Made by a program: the position numbers and the translations under genes | Shown: positions 32,269-43,559 of the stretch, piece by piece | Position numbering within the stretch: position 1 is the stretch's first letter | Layout of the letters: every line of letters starts with the position of its first letter | Notes under the pieces: generated by a model | Databases searched by the model: none | What the model was told of the DNA's origin: nothing | The model's input: only the letters and a program-made list of their open reading frames with translations | Assembly: GCA_034190875.2 (NCBI GenBank) | Contig: CM067356.1 | Span: 59,865,708-59,929,707, forward strand | Direction: 5' to 3' | DNA from: Urechis unicinctus | Lineage: Eukaryota; Annelida; Polychaeta; Xenopneusta; Urechidae | Length of the DNA stretch: 64,000 nucleotides

Positions 32269-33700
32269 TCAACACTGTCGGATTGGTGCTGGAAGGTCTT
32301 TAATGCTGTCCGGCCAGCCAGTGACTATTATGTCACATAGCTGACTTGGAGCACGATCACGAGACGTACCTTCTCGAATGCTAGCAATGCGTTCTGTGCT
32401 GAACTTCACCAAACTTACTCTGACGTCAAGCTCGATAGTGTCACTGTTCTTTGCACTAGGTAAACGGCTGAGAGTGTCGGCTAATATCATCTCCTTGCCA
32501 GGGATGTATTCAATGTCAAATTGATAGCCCTGCAGCTTCAACATCATCCTCTGCAGTCTGGGTGGAGCACTGGTCAGAGGTTTCTGGAGAATCATGGTCA
32601 AAGGTTTGTGGTCCGTCATGACACGAAACCTTCAGCCATAAAGGTAAGTGTGAAAACGCTGAACTCCAAATACAATGGCTAAAAGTTCACGTTCAATACA
32701 GGCGTACCGCTTCTCTGTGTCTGAGAGGGTTTTCGAAGCAAATGCAATAGGCTTGCTGTTTTGCAGCAGTGCTGCACCAAGTCCCTTGAGACTTGCATCA
32801 GCTTGCAAGACTGGTGTAATGTAAGTATCAAAATACTGTAATGTGGAATTTTCTGTGACCTCAGTTTTCAATTTGTTAAAACAGACATCGTGGTGCTGTT
32901 CCCACAGATACGGGACGTCCTGTTTTAGCAAACCCCTCAATGTCGCTGCCTTGTTGGCCAAGTTGGGAATGAATGGTGAGAGGTACGTTATTAGTCCCAG
33001 GAATTCTTTTTTGCAGTTTGGAGCTGGCATCAATGTAAGATCGTTGATCTTTGCTGGGTCAGGTTGCACTCCAAAATCATTGTAGGTCATGCCAAAGAAT
33101 GTGATACTGTTGGTCTTGATGTTGCATTTTTCCGAGTTGAACACTAAACCATTGTCTGCGGCAACTTAGAACAACTTGTGAATAATTTTGTCATGTTCCT
33201 CTGGCGTCTTGGCATAAACTGCGACATCGTCAGTGATACCAACTGCACCATCGACTTGCTCCAGAATTTGGTCCATTTTCAACTGTAATATGTCTTGGGA
33301 GACCGAAAGACCAAACGGTAATCGCTCAAAACAATAGCGACCAAATGGAGACTGGAATGTAGTTAGTAGCTGTGAATCAACATCAAAGTTGACAGACCAA
33401 TATCCTGCCTTGGCGTCTAGTTTGGAGAAAACTTTTGGTCCAGAGAAATGATGTGTCAGTTCTTCAACTGTTGGAACTCCATGATGAGGACGCTTCAATG
33501 CCCTATTCAAATGTTTGGGGTCAAGGCACATGACTTCCATCTTTCTTCTGTGAGTAAGCAAGACTAGCAACCCAGTCTGTAGGTTCTGTGACTTTTCGAA
33601 TAACACCATTGCTTTCCGTTTTGTCAAGTTCTTTCTTGATTGCGTCTCTCAATCCGATTGGTGTCTTGCGAGGCGCGTCAATATGTGTTGGCACATTAGG
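32269..33700 (-). pseudogene. Ty3/gypsy reverse transcriptase and RNase H (minus-strand element)
   Basis: RT occupies 33627-33166 with LDPKHLNRALK, FSKLDAKAGYW, LPFGLSVSQD and the active site as ITDDV (usual YxDD changed). It continues at 33144-32632 (FLGLITYLSPFIP), which runs into RNase H (LQADASLKGLGA, ERELLAIVFG). RNase H ends at 32619-32269 with TDHKPLTMI and ADTLSRLP. A stop at 33166 and a break at 32632 are the main lesions. The motif style is that of Mag/K02A2.6-type elements. Confidence 0.9.
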
Positions 33701-33756
33701 ATCGACACTAATTTTGCTGGTCCTGGCATAGAACCAATGTTGTCAAACTGATTCGG

Positions 33757-34422
33757 CTACAGTTTTACAAGCTCGTCAATGTTATTGATGCTTGGTTTAC
33801 AAATGTTTGTTGTTTTGGCATTGACAGCACAGTGTACTGTCACAAGCTTCAGCTTCTCACTGGATGGTAACCCCATGATTGCAGGTCCTTGGACGTCGAC
33901 AATGTAGAATTTGCAGTCAGACCAACTTTCACTATTGTGGTTACATGGCATGTCAATATTGCCTTAGCAATGTATAGTTGTACCATTGTATGCAGTGAGT
34001 CCGGTCATGTTGGCTGTGTCTCGGATGTGTTTGACTGGATATCCTTCTGGATCTAACTTGTCGTGATACATGAGATGGAATGTTCTCAAAGGTAAAGTGT
34101 TGCCTTGGGCGCCGGTGTCTACTTTCAGTTTCAAACTGTCTGTTCCGGGCCTGTTCTGTAATTTGATGTTTATTTGAGCAAAAACTTCATCTCGCTGTAA
34201 TTTTGGTAGGCACAATGATGATACAGTAATGTTGTCAAATGATAGTGAGTCAAATTGTTCCTCAAATGTGTCTTCTCTCTTGTACATTGCATCAGATTTC
34301 ACTGAAGAACGGTTCGGGTTGTCTCCCCTTGACTTGTATCGAGCACCTGAACGATATTGAGGTGACGGTGACCGGTATTGAGGTGGTGGTGACCTCCGTC
34401 TACTACGATCGTGTGATTTCAA
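33757..34422 (-). pseudogene. Ty3/gypsy aspartic protease region
   Basis: The catalytic VDTGAQ is visible at about 34105-34122 in the 34422-33964 frame, preceded by a basic Arg/Ser/Pro-rich linker with repeated QYRSP units. The next frame (33951-33757) holds the flap-side end (GPAIMGLPS). The protease cleaves the Gag-Pol polyprotein. Confidence 0.8.
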
Positions 34423-34439
34423 TCTTGGGTTTCCTTGTT

Positions 34440-35200
34440 TACCAGATAGACAGACAGAAGCCCAGTGGTTGAGTTTTCCACAAGATTCGCATGTAGCTCA
34501 ATAATCTGGACAACAACTTTGTTTGGAATGTTTACCTCCGCAGTTAAAACATGCTCCAGTTTTGAAGTTTTTCTGCCTCTTTATCGCCTGTACTGCAGCT
34601 TGGTTTGCATGTCCAGTATTCATGTCTTTTAGTTGTTTGATATGCAACTCTGATGCTTCATATGTTCTTCCTAATTTCAGAGCATCTTCCTGCTTGTATT
34701 CACTGTCTTTTCCCAAGAGTTTCTTCTGGTATTCTGCAATGGGTGTATTTGCAATGATGAGCTCTATGATTCGTTCACGTTGCTCTGTGTCTGTGAATTT
34801 GCACAGTTTTGCTTGTAAGTTACACCTATTGACAAACTCGTCAAGACATTCACCATGTTTCTGTCTATACTGCATCGACTTAAATCTGCTTAAGCGAAGT
34901 TCTCAGATGCTTCAAGCTGCGCAACAAATTTTTCAAAGATTTTTTCTGCTGATTTTCTGTCATCATCAGTCAGTGTCCAGGCATTATAACGACACAATCC
35001 TTCGTCTCCTACTCGCAGTAGAATATGACTGACTTGATCTTCAGGCTTTATACCCTTGACTATGAAATATAGCTCCATCCGTTGTTTGAACATTTTGAAT
35101 GTATCAGCTTGATTGGGTACAGCATAACAGGTATTCTGAAAACACTCGTTGAAAGCTACAATATCTTTTAGGATATATCGAAATGTAGCTATACATCCGT
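34440..35200 (-). pseudogene. Ty3/gypsy Gag with zinc knuckle
   Basis: The capsid region reads from 35093 (FKQRMELYFIV, LLRVGDEGL), passes a stop at 34890, and continues at 34875 (ECLDEFVNRCNLQAKLCKF, helical). The nucleocapsid has CFNCGGKHSKQSC, a CX2CX3HX4C knuckle, followed after a stop by a second Cys pair (CESCGKLNHWASVC). Gag forms the particle and binds RNA. The 5' end and leader beyond 35200 are not recognisable. Confidence 0.85.
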
Positions 35201-35620
35201 TGCATCGTGTAATTGAATTAAATAGTGCACTTCATTCTGATCACTGTTAAGTTTGCTTTTTAAAGTCTCGAACCAAGCCCTTGTACTGGTGAAAGTCATG
35301 GTAAATCCGTGCTTGTTGTGGTTCAGGTCTACTTCAGTGCCCTAAACCCCCCATATTTTATTGACGTTCTAAATTATTTGCAGTACATGGTGTATCAAAT
35401 TTGACAATCCGAGCATGGGCAAACATAATATGCGTCCCGGAACTGTATCTCATTGTTAGCATCTGAGTACATTCTTATTCGAACCATAAACAACAAGACT
35501 GTCATCTCTTATCTATCGATCGGTGTATTTACTTAATGCAGTCAATTAAAGACGGTAGTCGCGCGCCTGCTTCTCACCGACCGTGTGATAAAGGCCCCGC
35601 TCAGTGTGAAACTATTTCGC
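35201..35620. other. No gene recognised
   Basis: Expected 5' LTR and leader of the minus-strand element are not found here; nothing matches the LTR at 30992-31173. Confidence 0.45.
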
Positions 35621-35624
35621 GCGG

Positions 35625-35729
35625 AATGCAGGCCTGGCTCATAAAAATCACTTTCAGGGATTGCAGGCCTGGCTCATAAAAAATCACTTTCAGGGAATGC
35701 AGGCCTGGCTCATAAAAATCACTTTCAGG
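35625..35729 (+). repeat. Three tandem 35 bp repeats
   Basis: The unit contains GCAGGCCTGGCTCATAAAAA and recurs three times with minor changes, directly before the plus-strand RNase H fragment. Confidence 0.9.
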
Positions 35730-35732
35730 GCA

Positions 35733-36352
35733 AGCTGACTGGACTCTGCACGTCAAGTCTGACCATAAACCTCTCGAAGCAATACTTCGAAAACCTCTCC
35801 ACGAAGTATCCGCACGTCTCCAACGCATGGTGATGCTCATCCAGACTTACGACATTACTGTTACATGGATTCAAGGCAAGCAACAAGTTTTTGCTGATGC
35901 TCTCTCCCGGGCAAGTCTCCCAAATGACAATCACAATGACTCTCAATATGATTTCACTTGCATCCACTACACTCAGTACCTGTCAGTATCACCTGCAACC
36001 GTTTGTAAATTAGAACGACGTATGGGCTCAAGGTCAGTTTGTAAAGAGATTGGATGATCGATAATATGAAGTCCAGTCTGGCGACCATGTATTCCGACGA
36101 AATCGTGTACATCTTAAGAAGACCAACGAAATGCCTGATAAGGACAGTCCTCCTCCATCGGTGACTCCGCGACAGCCCAAACCATCATTAGTTGATAGTT
36201 CCGTCAAGATGACCCCCATAGTGGAATCACCACCGCCTCGTGCTCCAGCAACACCTAAGAAACTATCTTCTAAGTCTTCTTCCCCAACATCAAGATCCGG
36301 CAGAGAAACTAAGATGCCAAGCAGATATGAAGATTTCAAAGTTAACTATTAG
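35733..36352 (+). pseudogene. Internally deleted Ty3/gypsy pol (RNase H joined to integrase tail)
   Basis: 35740-35950 encodes the end of RNase H (SDHKPLEAILRKPL, then RLQRMVML and FADALSRASLP in the next frame). Near 36050-36110 the sequence jumps to the integrase C-terminus (VQSGDHVFRRNRVHLK) and a Pro/Ser-rich tail ending at 36352. The zinc finger and catalytic core, about 1 kb, are missing. The family resembles K02A2.6-like elements and differs from the minus-strand element next to it. Confidence 0.8.
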
Positions 36353-36354
36353 TT

Positions 36355-36850
36355 AGTTGTGTCAGGACCTGATGTATTGAGTCAGAATAATACTCAATCA
36401 TCTAGCATTTTGTTAACTCTAAGTTGAAGGCTTGACACAGGGGTGAACGGCAGTCTACCCGTGATCCTCAAGATACTTATTCATTTCTTCTTGTGTTTCA
36501 GTACTGTTCAATCTCTTTGTCTATGTTGTGAAATTAAAATGGACATTTCAACTTATGAGAAAGGTGGGATTTTATATCCGTCATGTAATTACGTTATGAT
36601 TATGTTCGTTGATTCTGTGACGTTTGGTCTCGCCATCGTGATGGAATAAAAGTACAGCTTGTGTTGTCTACCATCCAGATATAAAAGCCGTCGAAAGCGT
36701 GGTTGCAGTAGCAGATGTTTCTTCGGATCTTTGGCGCCAAAATTTTCGCTTAAATTTTTCTTCGTTCTCTTTTCAAGTTTATTACCTCAGAGGAGTTTGT
36801 TATCCTTGAAGGCACCCATTTATTTGCTTTCCTTATCACAGTTGTAACAT
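36355..36850 (+). repeat. Candidate 3' LTR of the deleted Ty3/gypsy copy
   Basis: The sequence after the pol stop contains AATAAAAG at 36646 and a TATA-like AGATATAAAAGCC at 36676, and ends near GTTGTAACA (36850). No partner LTR is in reach, so this is tentative. Confidence 0.3.
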
Positions 36851-37048
36851 AAAAATCCTTATTATAGGATTATTTAGCTACATTTTGGGTAGGACTGGGT
36901 CCCCTTCCAGCTGGACATCGGATTAGTGTTGGGATTACCTTCATCAAACTGTTGTCTTTTTTTTTGTTCTGTTTTTGCACCTCATTTCATTTACGATTTA
37001 AGCACCATTTCCCTATTTTAGTTAAACGGCATCATATTATCATTTTGT

Positions 37049-37920
37049 GTGTTCATTTCATACTTCCCAATCACCCATATCATGAACAGCCCTCTATCCA
37101 TGAACAATCTAGAGGCTCGCTCTGACAACCCCTTAACTATAACTTCCCCTCACAAACTCTATTCGTCTTGCTTGTCCTCGCCCAACATTTCAATGGACAA
37201 GTCCTCAGAGGAACAACAACCCCTTCGAAGAAAACGACCCCATGAATCATCTCCCTCACTTCCTCACAAACAACAAATGAACCCCCCAGAAACTGTAAAA
37301 GTCTATGTATTCAGCAACAAACTCAACCCCAAAATAAACCCCATCATCGTTCAAAAAGAGATCATCAACATCATAGGTCCAGATTTCATCACCACCAAAA
37401 CAGGTTCCTCTATTACGCTTATAGTTTCAAAATCACAAGCCACCCTTTCGCAAAACATCGAATCTCTTGGAAAAATCCCCGTCACCACTAAAAATTTTCA
37501 ACCAAAAAAACCTGAAACTAAAGTCATCATTCATGGTATTACTACTGATATTCCAGATTCTGATCTCCTTTTGGCACCCAAACCTTTTGATGTGATCAAT
37601 ATCGGAAGACTTGGAAAAATCACACCTACATAATCTGTTGAACTAACCTTTTCTACTCCTATCCTCCCCACCAAAGAACAAATGTTAAACTTTACATACC
37701 CAACCCCACCAGATGTTTTAAATGCAACGGATATGGCCATACTTCCCCTTTCTGCCCAAATTACACCTCTTGTCCAAGCTGTGGAGAGCACCACCCCTTT
37801 ACTCAATGTCAAACTAAAGAGAAAAAAATTCCAATTGTGGTGGTAGCGCAGCCTATAAAGGCTGTCGCTCTTACAGTAAAGCCCAATCAATCGATCAAAT
37901 CAAATTCACCAAAAACATTT
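37049..37920 (+). pseudogene. LINE ORF1 (Gag-like) with two CCHC knuckles
   Basis: The ORF starts at 37049; a basic Lys/Arg/Pro-rich N-terminus is followed by an RRM-like region (KVYVFSNKL, VIIHGITTDIPDS). After a stop at 37631 and a frame change, CFKCNGYGHTSPFC and CPSCGEHHPFTQC give two zinc knuckles at about 37715-37810. This layout is typical of Jockey/I/CR1-group ORF1 proteins, which coat the LINE RNA. A Pro-rich linker follows to about 38350. Confidence 0.8.
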
Positions 37921-38963
37921 CATAGGCCCAAGCAGCATCCCTTGTTCCCCCGACTCCCCATCCTCAACCATCTTATGTTTCTCCTCTCCCTACTTCGACA
38001 TCACCCTCTATCCCCAACACTCAAACCTCCTACCTCCCTCATTCATCTAAATCAACCAAACCATCATCGACCCCTCATCCTACTATCCCCTCTACTACTT
38101 CCACAACACCTCCCAAAACTACAACTCCTTCCTCTGCTCCAATTTACCGATCCACTCCCCCTCCCACTCCATCCCCATCTCAGTCAACACAACCCTCCCC
38201 AGCTATCAAATTATCTGACTTCGTTTACCTCTCCACAGCTATCCTCTCATCTCACCTCTCACCCAACTCAAAAGGTAATATTCTCTCCGCATTTGCCCAA
38301 GAACTACTCAATGTCAACCTCCTCCCCAGTACCTTCATCCAAGCAATAAACCAACATTCTATCGTTACCAATCAACTACAACATTATCTTAACCATCCAC
38401 CTTCATAAATCTGTTGAAAGCTTCCCATTGTATATCCCATTCTGCCCCTCTCATCCTTTTATCCTTTCTGATATCATCACTTCTCGTCACTCTTCTCAAC
38501 TCCAAATTCCCCCCTCCACATGACCCAAAAAATTCAAATCACTCTTTGAACTCCTCTCATCAATCAAATGTCACAATATGGTCTTGGAATTGCCTTCAAT
38601 CTCAACAACCTGAATTTTCCCATTTCCTCCAAAATTCCAATCCCAAGCCAACAATAATCTACCTACAAGAAACTTTTCTTGAATCTATTCACAACCCAAA
38701 AAATCCAAATTATAATATCATTCGCAATGACAGAACTTAAGCAAACCATGGAGGACTAGCTATTCTAATCAATCAAAACATTCCATACAAATGTATTAGT
38801 TTAACTTCAGAAATAGAACATCAAACCATTCAATTTAACATTTCAAACCAAATTTATCATATCTCAAACATTTATGACAATCTGAACTCCTTTGACCCAG
38901 ATCAATATAAGCCTTTCCTCAATCTTTCTCGAAATGTTGGTGATTTCAATGCCCATCAACCCC

Positions 38964-39360
38964 GGGGGGGGGGGGGGGCACTTGGCCTTATTCTGGATAG
39001 GGGTGTACCGAGGGACCTCGAAAACCCGTACCCGTCCCCGTACCCGTCGTACAAGGTCAAAATGGCCAAAAGCATACCCCGTCGTACAAGATATTATGTG
39101 AATGTATAACCCGTCGTACAGATTGAAGCTGAAAACATACCCCGTCGTACAAGTATGAGGCCGAAAAAACCCGTCGTACAAGTCGAGAGGCCGAAAAAAC
39201 ATACCCTGTCGAGCGGCACATATATACTACCTCTATACACTTAAGTGCCCCCCCCCCCCATTAATATGGTCTCCGTCGTACAAGTCGAGAGGCCGAAAAA
39301 ACATACCCTGTCGAGCGGCACATATATACTTCCTCTATACACTTAAGTGCCCCCCCCCCC
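38964..39360. mobile_element. MITE-like insertion with poly-G start and poly-C end
   Basis: The insert begins with 15 G then CACTT and ends AAGTG then 11 C, so its ends are inverted repeats. ATGCCCATCAACCCC on the left and ATGCCATCACCCC on the right look like an imperfect target duplication in the LINE endonuclease. The interior has six copies of a CCGTCGTACA unit, and its last ~90 bp is duplicated in tandem (about 39171-39259 and 39268-39360). Confidence 0.7.
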
Positions 39361-40734
39361 ATGCCATCACCCCTTTTTGGCATCACCCCCTCCCAAACAG
39401 TAAAGGCAATTCCCTGTTAAAAATAATCCAAGACAACAATATTATTCTTCTCAACGATAGTTCTCCTACTCACTTCCATAATAACAATTCTCATTTCTCA
39501 AGATATTTCGCATAAATTCTTCTTTAAAAACACTCACAATACAATGGGAAGTGATCACTCTATCATCTCCATTACCAATAACCATTCAATCTCACCCCCC
39601 GCTTCCTCACCATCACCAAAATGGATCGTAAAAAAAACTAATTGGCCACTTTTTCAAAAACTCTGTAACCAAAAAATTACCCCTGAAATTTTATCAACAA
39701 ATCCGCTTACCTCATATGAAAATTTGTACAACACTCTAATTGACATAGCTCACTTGTCCATTCCTTTCAATCCACATAAAAGTAAACAACCCATCCCTGG
39801 TGGAGTGATGCTTGTACTTATGCAATAAAAGAAAGAAAGAAAGCTCGTAATAAATATTATCATAATAAAACCCTTGATAACAAAATTCAACTCAAAAATC
39901 AATTGCTAAAGTCAAATACACTTTAAAGCAAACAAAAGCTAAATACTGACAATATAAATGTTCATCTTTAAATTCTCCTAATCTCAAGCAACTTTGGAGC
40001 ACAGTTAATATTTTAAATGGCAATCATTCTCACTCTCCAATCCCCCCTCTTCTAACAACCCATAATAATCTTTATACAAATAGCCATCAACAAATCACTA
40101 ATGTTCTAGCATCTCATTTCGCAGAAACTAGCTCTAATCATAATCTACCCCCTGACTTTACTCCCGAATCCATCACCACCACTAATCCACCAAAAATCAA
40201 TGAAACTTCTCCTCTTAATGAACCTTTCACTATTCAAGAAATAACGAACGCAGTTAACAAAACAAAAAATACATCGCCTGGAAAAGATCTTCTTATATAC
40301 CCCTTTTTTCTTCATCTCCCTCAAAAAATTTGAATCCATCTTAATAACAGAATTTCCTGGCACCTTGAGCACAATAATCTATATCCTCCCAATCTCACAG
40401 CTTTTCGACCCCACCATAGTACTATCGATAACATTCTTCTCCTTACTGACTCCATTAATAAAGGTCTCCTCAACAATAAAAAAACACATGCTATTTTCCT
40501 CGATATCTCCAAAGCTTTCGACAGACCCTCAATAGAAATTAAAACCAAAAATTTAGGAATTACAGGCCTTGCCCTTAATTAGATTCATAACTTCCTATCT
40601 AATAGAACCATTCAAGTTAAAGCCAACCACACTCTTTCCTCTTCACTATTCACAAACAATGGAGTACCTCAAGGTAGTGTACTATCCCCTACTCTCTTTA
40701 ACATATTTATTCATGACATTCCCACCCCTGTACC

Positions 40735-40895
40735 ACTGTTACCACGACTTGTGGCGGACTGCACAGGAGAGACAGGGCCTCCAGTACCAGGGCATTGACA
40801 CATCAGATGACAGAAACGCAACTAAGATACGACTGGGGGAATGAGACAAAGATGAGACTGAGGTAGAGGAGAAGGCCGTAGCCGATGTCTTTACC
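40735..40895 (+). other. Foreign 160 bp stretch inside LINE reverse transcriptase
   Basis: Between GVPQGS and YADD the LINE frame is interrupted by GC-richer sequence with an open frame (LWRTAQERQGL..IDTSDDR). It is not recognised; it could be a captured exon or another element piece. Confidence 0.5.
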
Positions 40896-41012
40896 TAGTA
40901 TTTATGCAGATGACATTACCATATGGGCAACTGGTAAACTATCTTCCATACTCACCAAATCTTTACAAAATCACCTCCTCAATATTAAAAAAATGGGCCT
41001 CTAAATGTGGCG

Positions 41013-41310
41013 TCTCCTTCCTTACCGGCCCGATTACCACCTCACATACCGTGTTGGCTTCATAACTCGCCCGACTGCCACCTCACGTACCATTATGGCT
41101 TCCTACCCCGCCCCGACTACAGCCTCATGTTCCGAGTCGGCTTCCTACCCCGCCCCGACTACTGCCTCACATGCCATGTTGGCTTCCTACCCCGCACCAA
41201 CTGCCACCTCATGTACCATGTTGGCTTGCCACGTACTGTGTTTGCTTCCTTCTCCGTCACGACTACTGCCTCACGTACTGTGTTGGCTTCCTACCCTGCC
41301 CTCATATACT
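41013..41310 (+). repeat. Minisatellite, about 45-50 bp units
   Basis: Six or so diverged units based on GGCTTCCTACCCCGCCCCGACTACTGCCTCA. The three frames through it give only repeated peptides. Confidence 0.88.
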
Positions 41311-41319
41311 ATGCTATGG

Positions 41320-41640
41320 TACTGCTGTACTGTGACGCTGGTACTGCTGTAGCTGTGTACGCTGGTAGTGCTGTAGCTGTGACGGTGGTACTGCTTTAGC
41401 TGTGACGGTGGTACTGCTGTAGCTGTGACGGTGGTACTGCTGTAGCTGTGACGCTAGTACTGCTGTAGGTGTGACGCTGGTACTGCTGTAGCTGTGTACG
41501 TCAGTACTGCTGCACTGTGACGCTGGTACTGCTGTAGCTGTGTACGCTGGTACTGCTGTAGCTGTGTACGTCAGTACTGCTGTAGGTGTGTACGCTGGTA
41601 CCCCTGTAGCTGTGACGCTGGTACTACTGAAGCTGTATAT
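41320..41640 (+). repeat. Minisatellite, about 24 bp units
   Basis: Units of the type CTGGTACTGCTGTAGCTGTGA repeat about 13 times with GTAC insertions. Confidence 0.9.
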
Positions 41641-41904
41641 GATGCAGTGAATAACACATTTGAAGTGGTCATACTGGCTCAAACAAGTTCGTATCTGATA
41701 AGCTGATAAGACAGGCGTTCTTGGTACTGTTACCTTTCACTCGCGCGAATACCAGCTGCTTTCAGAAAGCATAATTTCAAGCTCGAAAGCTGATGTAATA
41801 TCAAGAAGTCTGTAAATTTTAGAAATACCCCGGTATTTTTTGTGAACATACCATCGATCTTTTAGCATTGAGCCACGCCCTTGTGTTTATATTTTATTTT
41901 CCAT

Positions 41905-42010
41905 GAAACCAGGTGGCGCGCTGGTCGCGAGTCTCACAGCGGAAACGTTCGAGTCGGGTATCTTATCATATCAAGATCTTTCGTGTGGGTTCGACTCCAA
42001 AGTGTGGCAA
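41905..42010 (+). repeat. Possible tRNA-derived SINE head
   Basis: GTGGCGCGCTGGTCGCGAG at 41911 resembles a pol III A box; CGTTCGAGTCGG at 41945 is a B-box-like match 34 bp on; a second B-box-like GGGTTCGACTCC is at 41987. No clean acceptor stem is seen, so a SINE head is more likely than a tRNA gene. Confidence 0.35.
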
Positions 42011-42229
42011 CCTGGCTAGTTACTCATGACTTGGATGATCATGAATGTTTTAACTCTATCTTATTAGTAATCAATTGTTAATGGTCATTGGCAGGGTACC
42101 TCGGGACATAGCAGTCTTATTGGTCTGGCCAACCAACGGTTATAATATTGTTTCCTTACGTGACCACCCATATCACCTATCACATATCATTCTCGCCATC
42201 TTGATCTGTCAATTTTTTTAAAAGGAAAT

Positions 42230-42540
42230 TTACCCACAAGGGCAAACGAACTCGGTGACCGTGATGACGTTGGTATCATGTCCGACCAGCCGCAAGACAA
42301 AGCAGCCATCTTGCTTCAGGTAAGTCTCGACGAACTTGATTACCTGTTTCTTGTAGGAGTCATTAGGGATTTTATCCATGAGTTGGATGTGCTTCTTGAC
42401 GTAGCGGTATCCGTCAGCCCTGACGATGGAACGTAAGATCCAGGTGATGAGAGTGAAGCAGGAAATGGCAGCCATGAACACCATCCAAAACCAGACGAAC
42501 AGGTAGATGTTCTTGCTAAACATGTTGATAATCAGCACAC
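42230..42540 (-). pseudogene. Innexin exon fragment
   Basis: Innexins form gap junction channels and hemichannels in the plasma membrane of invertebrates. On the minus strand the fragment reads IINMFSKNIYLFVWFW, a transmembrane segment (MVFMAAISCFTLITWILR), RYVKKHIQLMDKI, FVETYLKQDGCFVLRLVGH and TNVITVTEF, which matches the innexin fourth transmembrane helix and cytoplasmic tail start. It ends at a stop after VCPCG, earlier than usual. Upstream, instead of the preceding exon sequence, lies a 30 bp minisatellite. It is probably a duplicated gene piece or a single decayed exon. Confidence 0.85.
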
Positions 42541-42685
42541 ACTGGACCGTGAAGTGCTGGGCAGCACACACTGGACCATGAAGTGCTGGGCAGCACATAC
42601 TGGACCATGAAGTGCTGGGCAGCACACACTGGACCATGAAACGCTGGGCAGCACTTACTGGACCTTGAAGCGCTGGGCAGCGCAC
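42535..42685 (-). repeat. 30 bp minisatellite growing from the innexin exon edge
   Basis: Units of GCACACACTGGACCATGAAGTGCTGGGCA repeat five times; the first unit at 42535-42565 is continuous with innexin coding sequence. Confidence 0.9.
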
Positions 42686-42699
42686 AGTCATACACGCTA

Positions 42700-43550
42700 A
42701 CTTCGAAATGATGGTGGGTGAATACTGATGTTCTTGCTAAATACTCTCTAGACGACTGAAGATGAATGTAGTTGGCTACATTTTTTTGTTCACTATTTTA
42801 TGATAATCTCTGTGTTTGAGAACTGTTTCAAATATGCTTATTGCGACGTGACTGCGTTCAGATGAACTTAAGAGAAGTTCAGGTTACGCTTGACAGTTTT
42901 GGCGACGTCTTTGATGTTCTTTACAGCTATAGAAACACGCAACAAGAATGCGCGCAACAACACAGGAACTTAAAACAGCAACTGGTAAAGTGCGAACAAA
43001 GTGCTGACAGCTTGACAGGCAGAGAAACATGCCCCCAGTTCCGCTAAAAATCGATGTGCGCAAAGGTGGCCCTCCTAGCGGCAGCGACGGAAACCTGAGA
43101 ATGTGAAGGCCTCTATTGCAACATCCATCCCACTTTATTATTCCACTTTTGCTGATTTTTAAAAGGTTATTTTGTGATGCAATCATAAACTATTCCGATT
43201 GGTCAGACTCTTTCGTTTGTTGATCTTAAGTTCTAATGGTTGCGTCTGTGTGTCAGGGGACTATTTCTGTATCAGTTTTTCTAAAATATCTCTAGGGTAA
43301 TGATTACCTGGATTTGGAAACACCAAATAATTGAAAATGTATCAATATTGGCGCCTTACGTGACACGCAACAAGATTAACGACTGGCAAGCAAATGACTC
43401 TTGAGAAAACCCCGTTATAACACGCAAGGTATGCCTTATATAAACCACCCCCATAGTGTTGTCATGTGAGACCTATGAGTCTCCGTAAAGGACCTTCTCA
43501 AATTTGGAGGGAGCTAGGTGATATTGCGACACGGTCTGCGAGCTTATATT
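42700..43550. other. No gene recognised
   Basis: Only short frames (for example 42841-43047) without known motifs. Confidence 0.45.
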
Positions 43551-43559
43551 ACTCACACG

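Larger units (their letters stand above)
38560..40995 (+). pseudogene. LINE ORF2: endonuclease and reverse transcriptase, broken
   Basis: The AP-type endonuclease shows IWSWNCLQS, IIYLQETFL, GLAILINQNIP, GDFNAH (38938-38955), then resumes after an inserted element and ends with GSDHSIIS (39547). Many frameshifts follow. RT motifs are AFRPHHSTIDNILLLTDS, FLDISKAFD (40497-40523), GVPQGSVLSPTLFNIF (40663-40710) and, after a ~160 bp foreign stretch, YADDITIWATG (40905-40937). ORF2 performs target-primed reverse transcription. The GVPQGS-YADD style places it in the Jockey/CR1 group. The 3' end is replaced by minisatellite DNA from about 41010. Confidence 0.85.

Noticed and set aside
41314..41682. 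122-codon minus frame
   Set aside because: Entirely within the 24 bp minisatellite.
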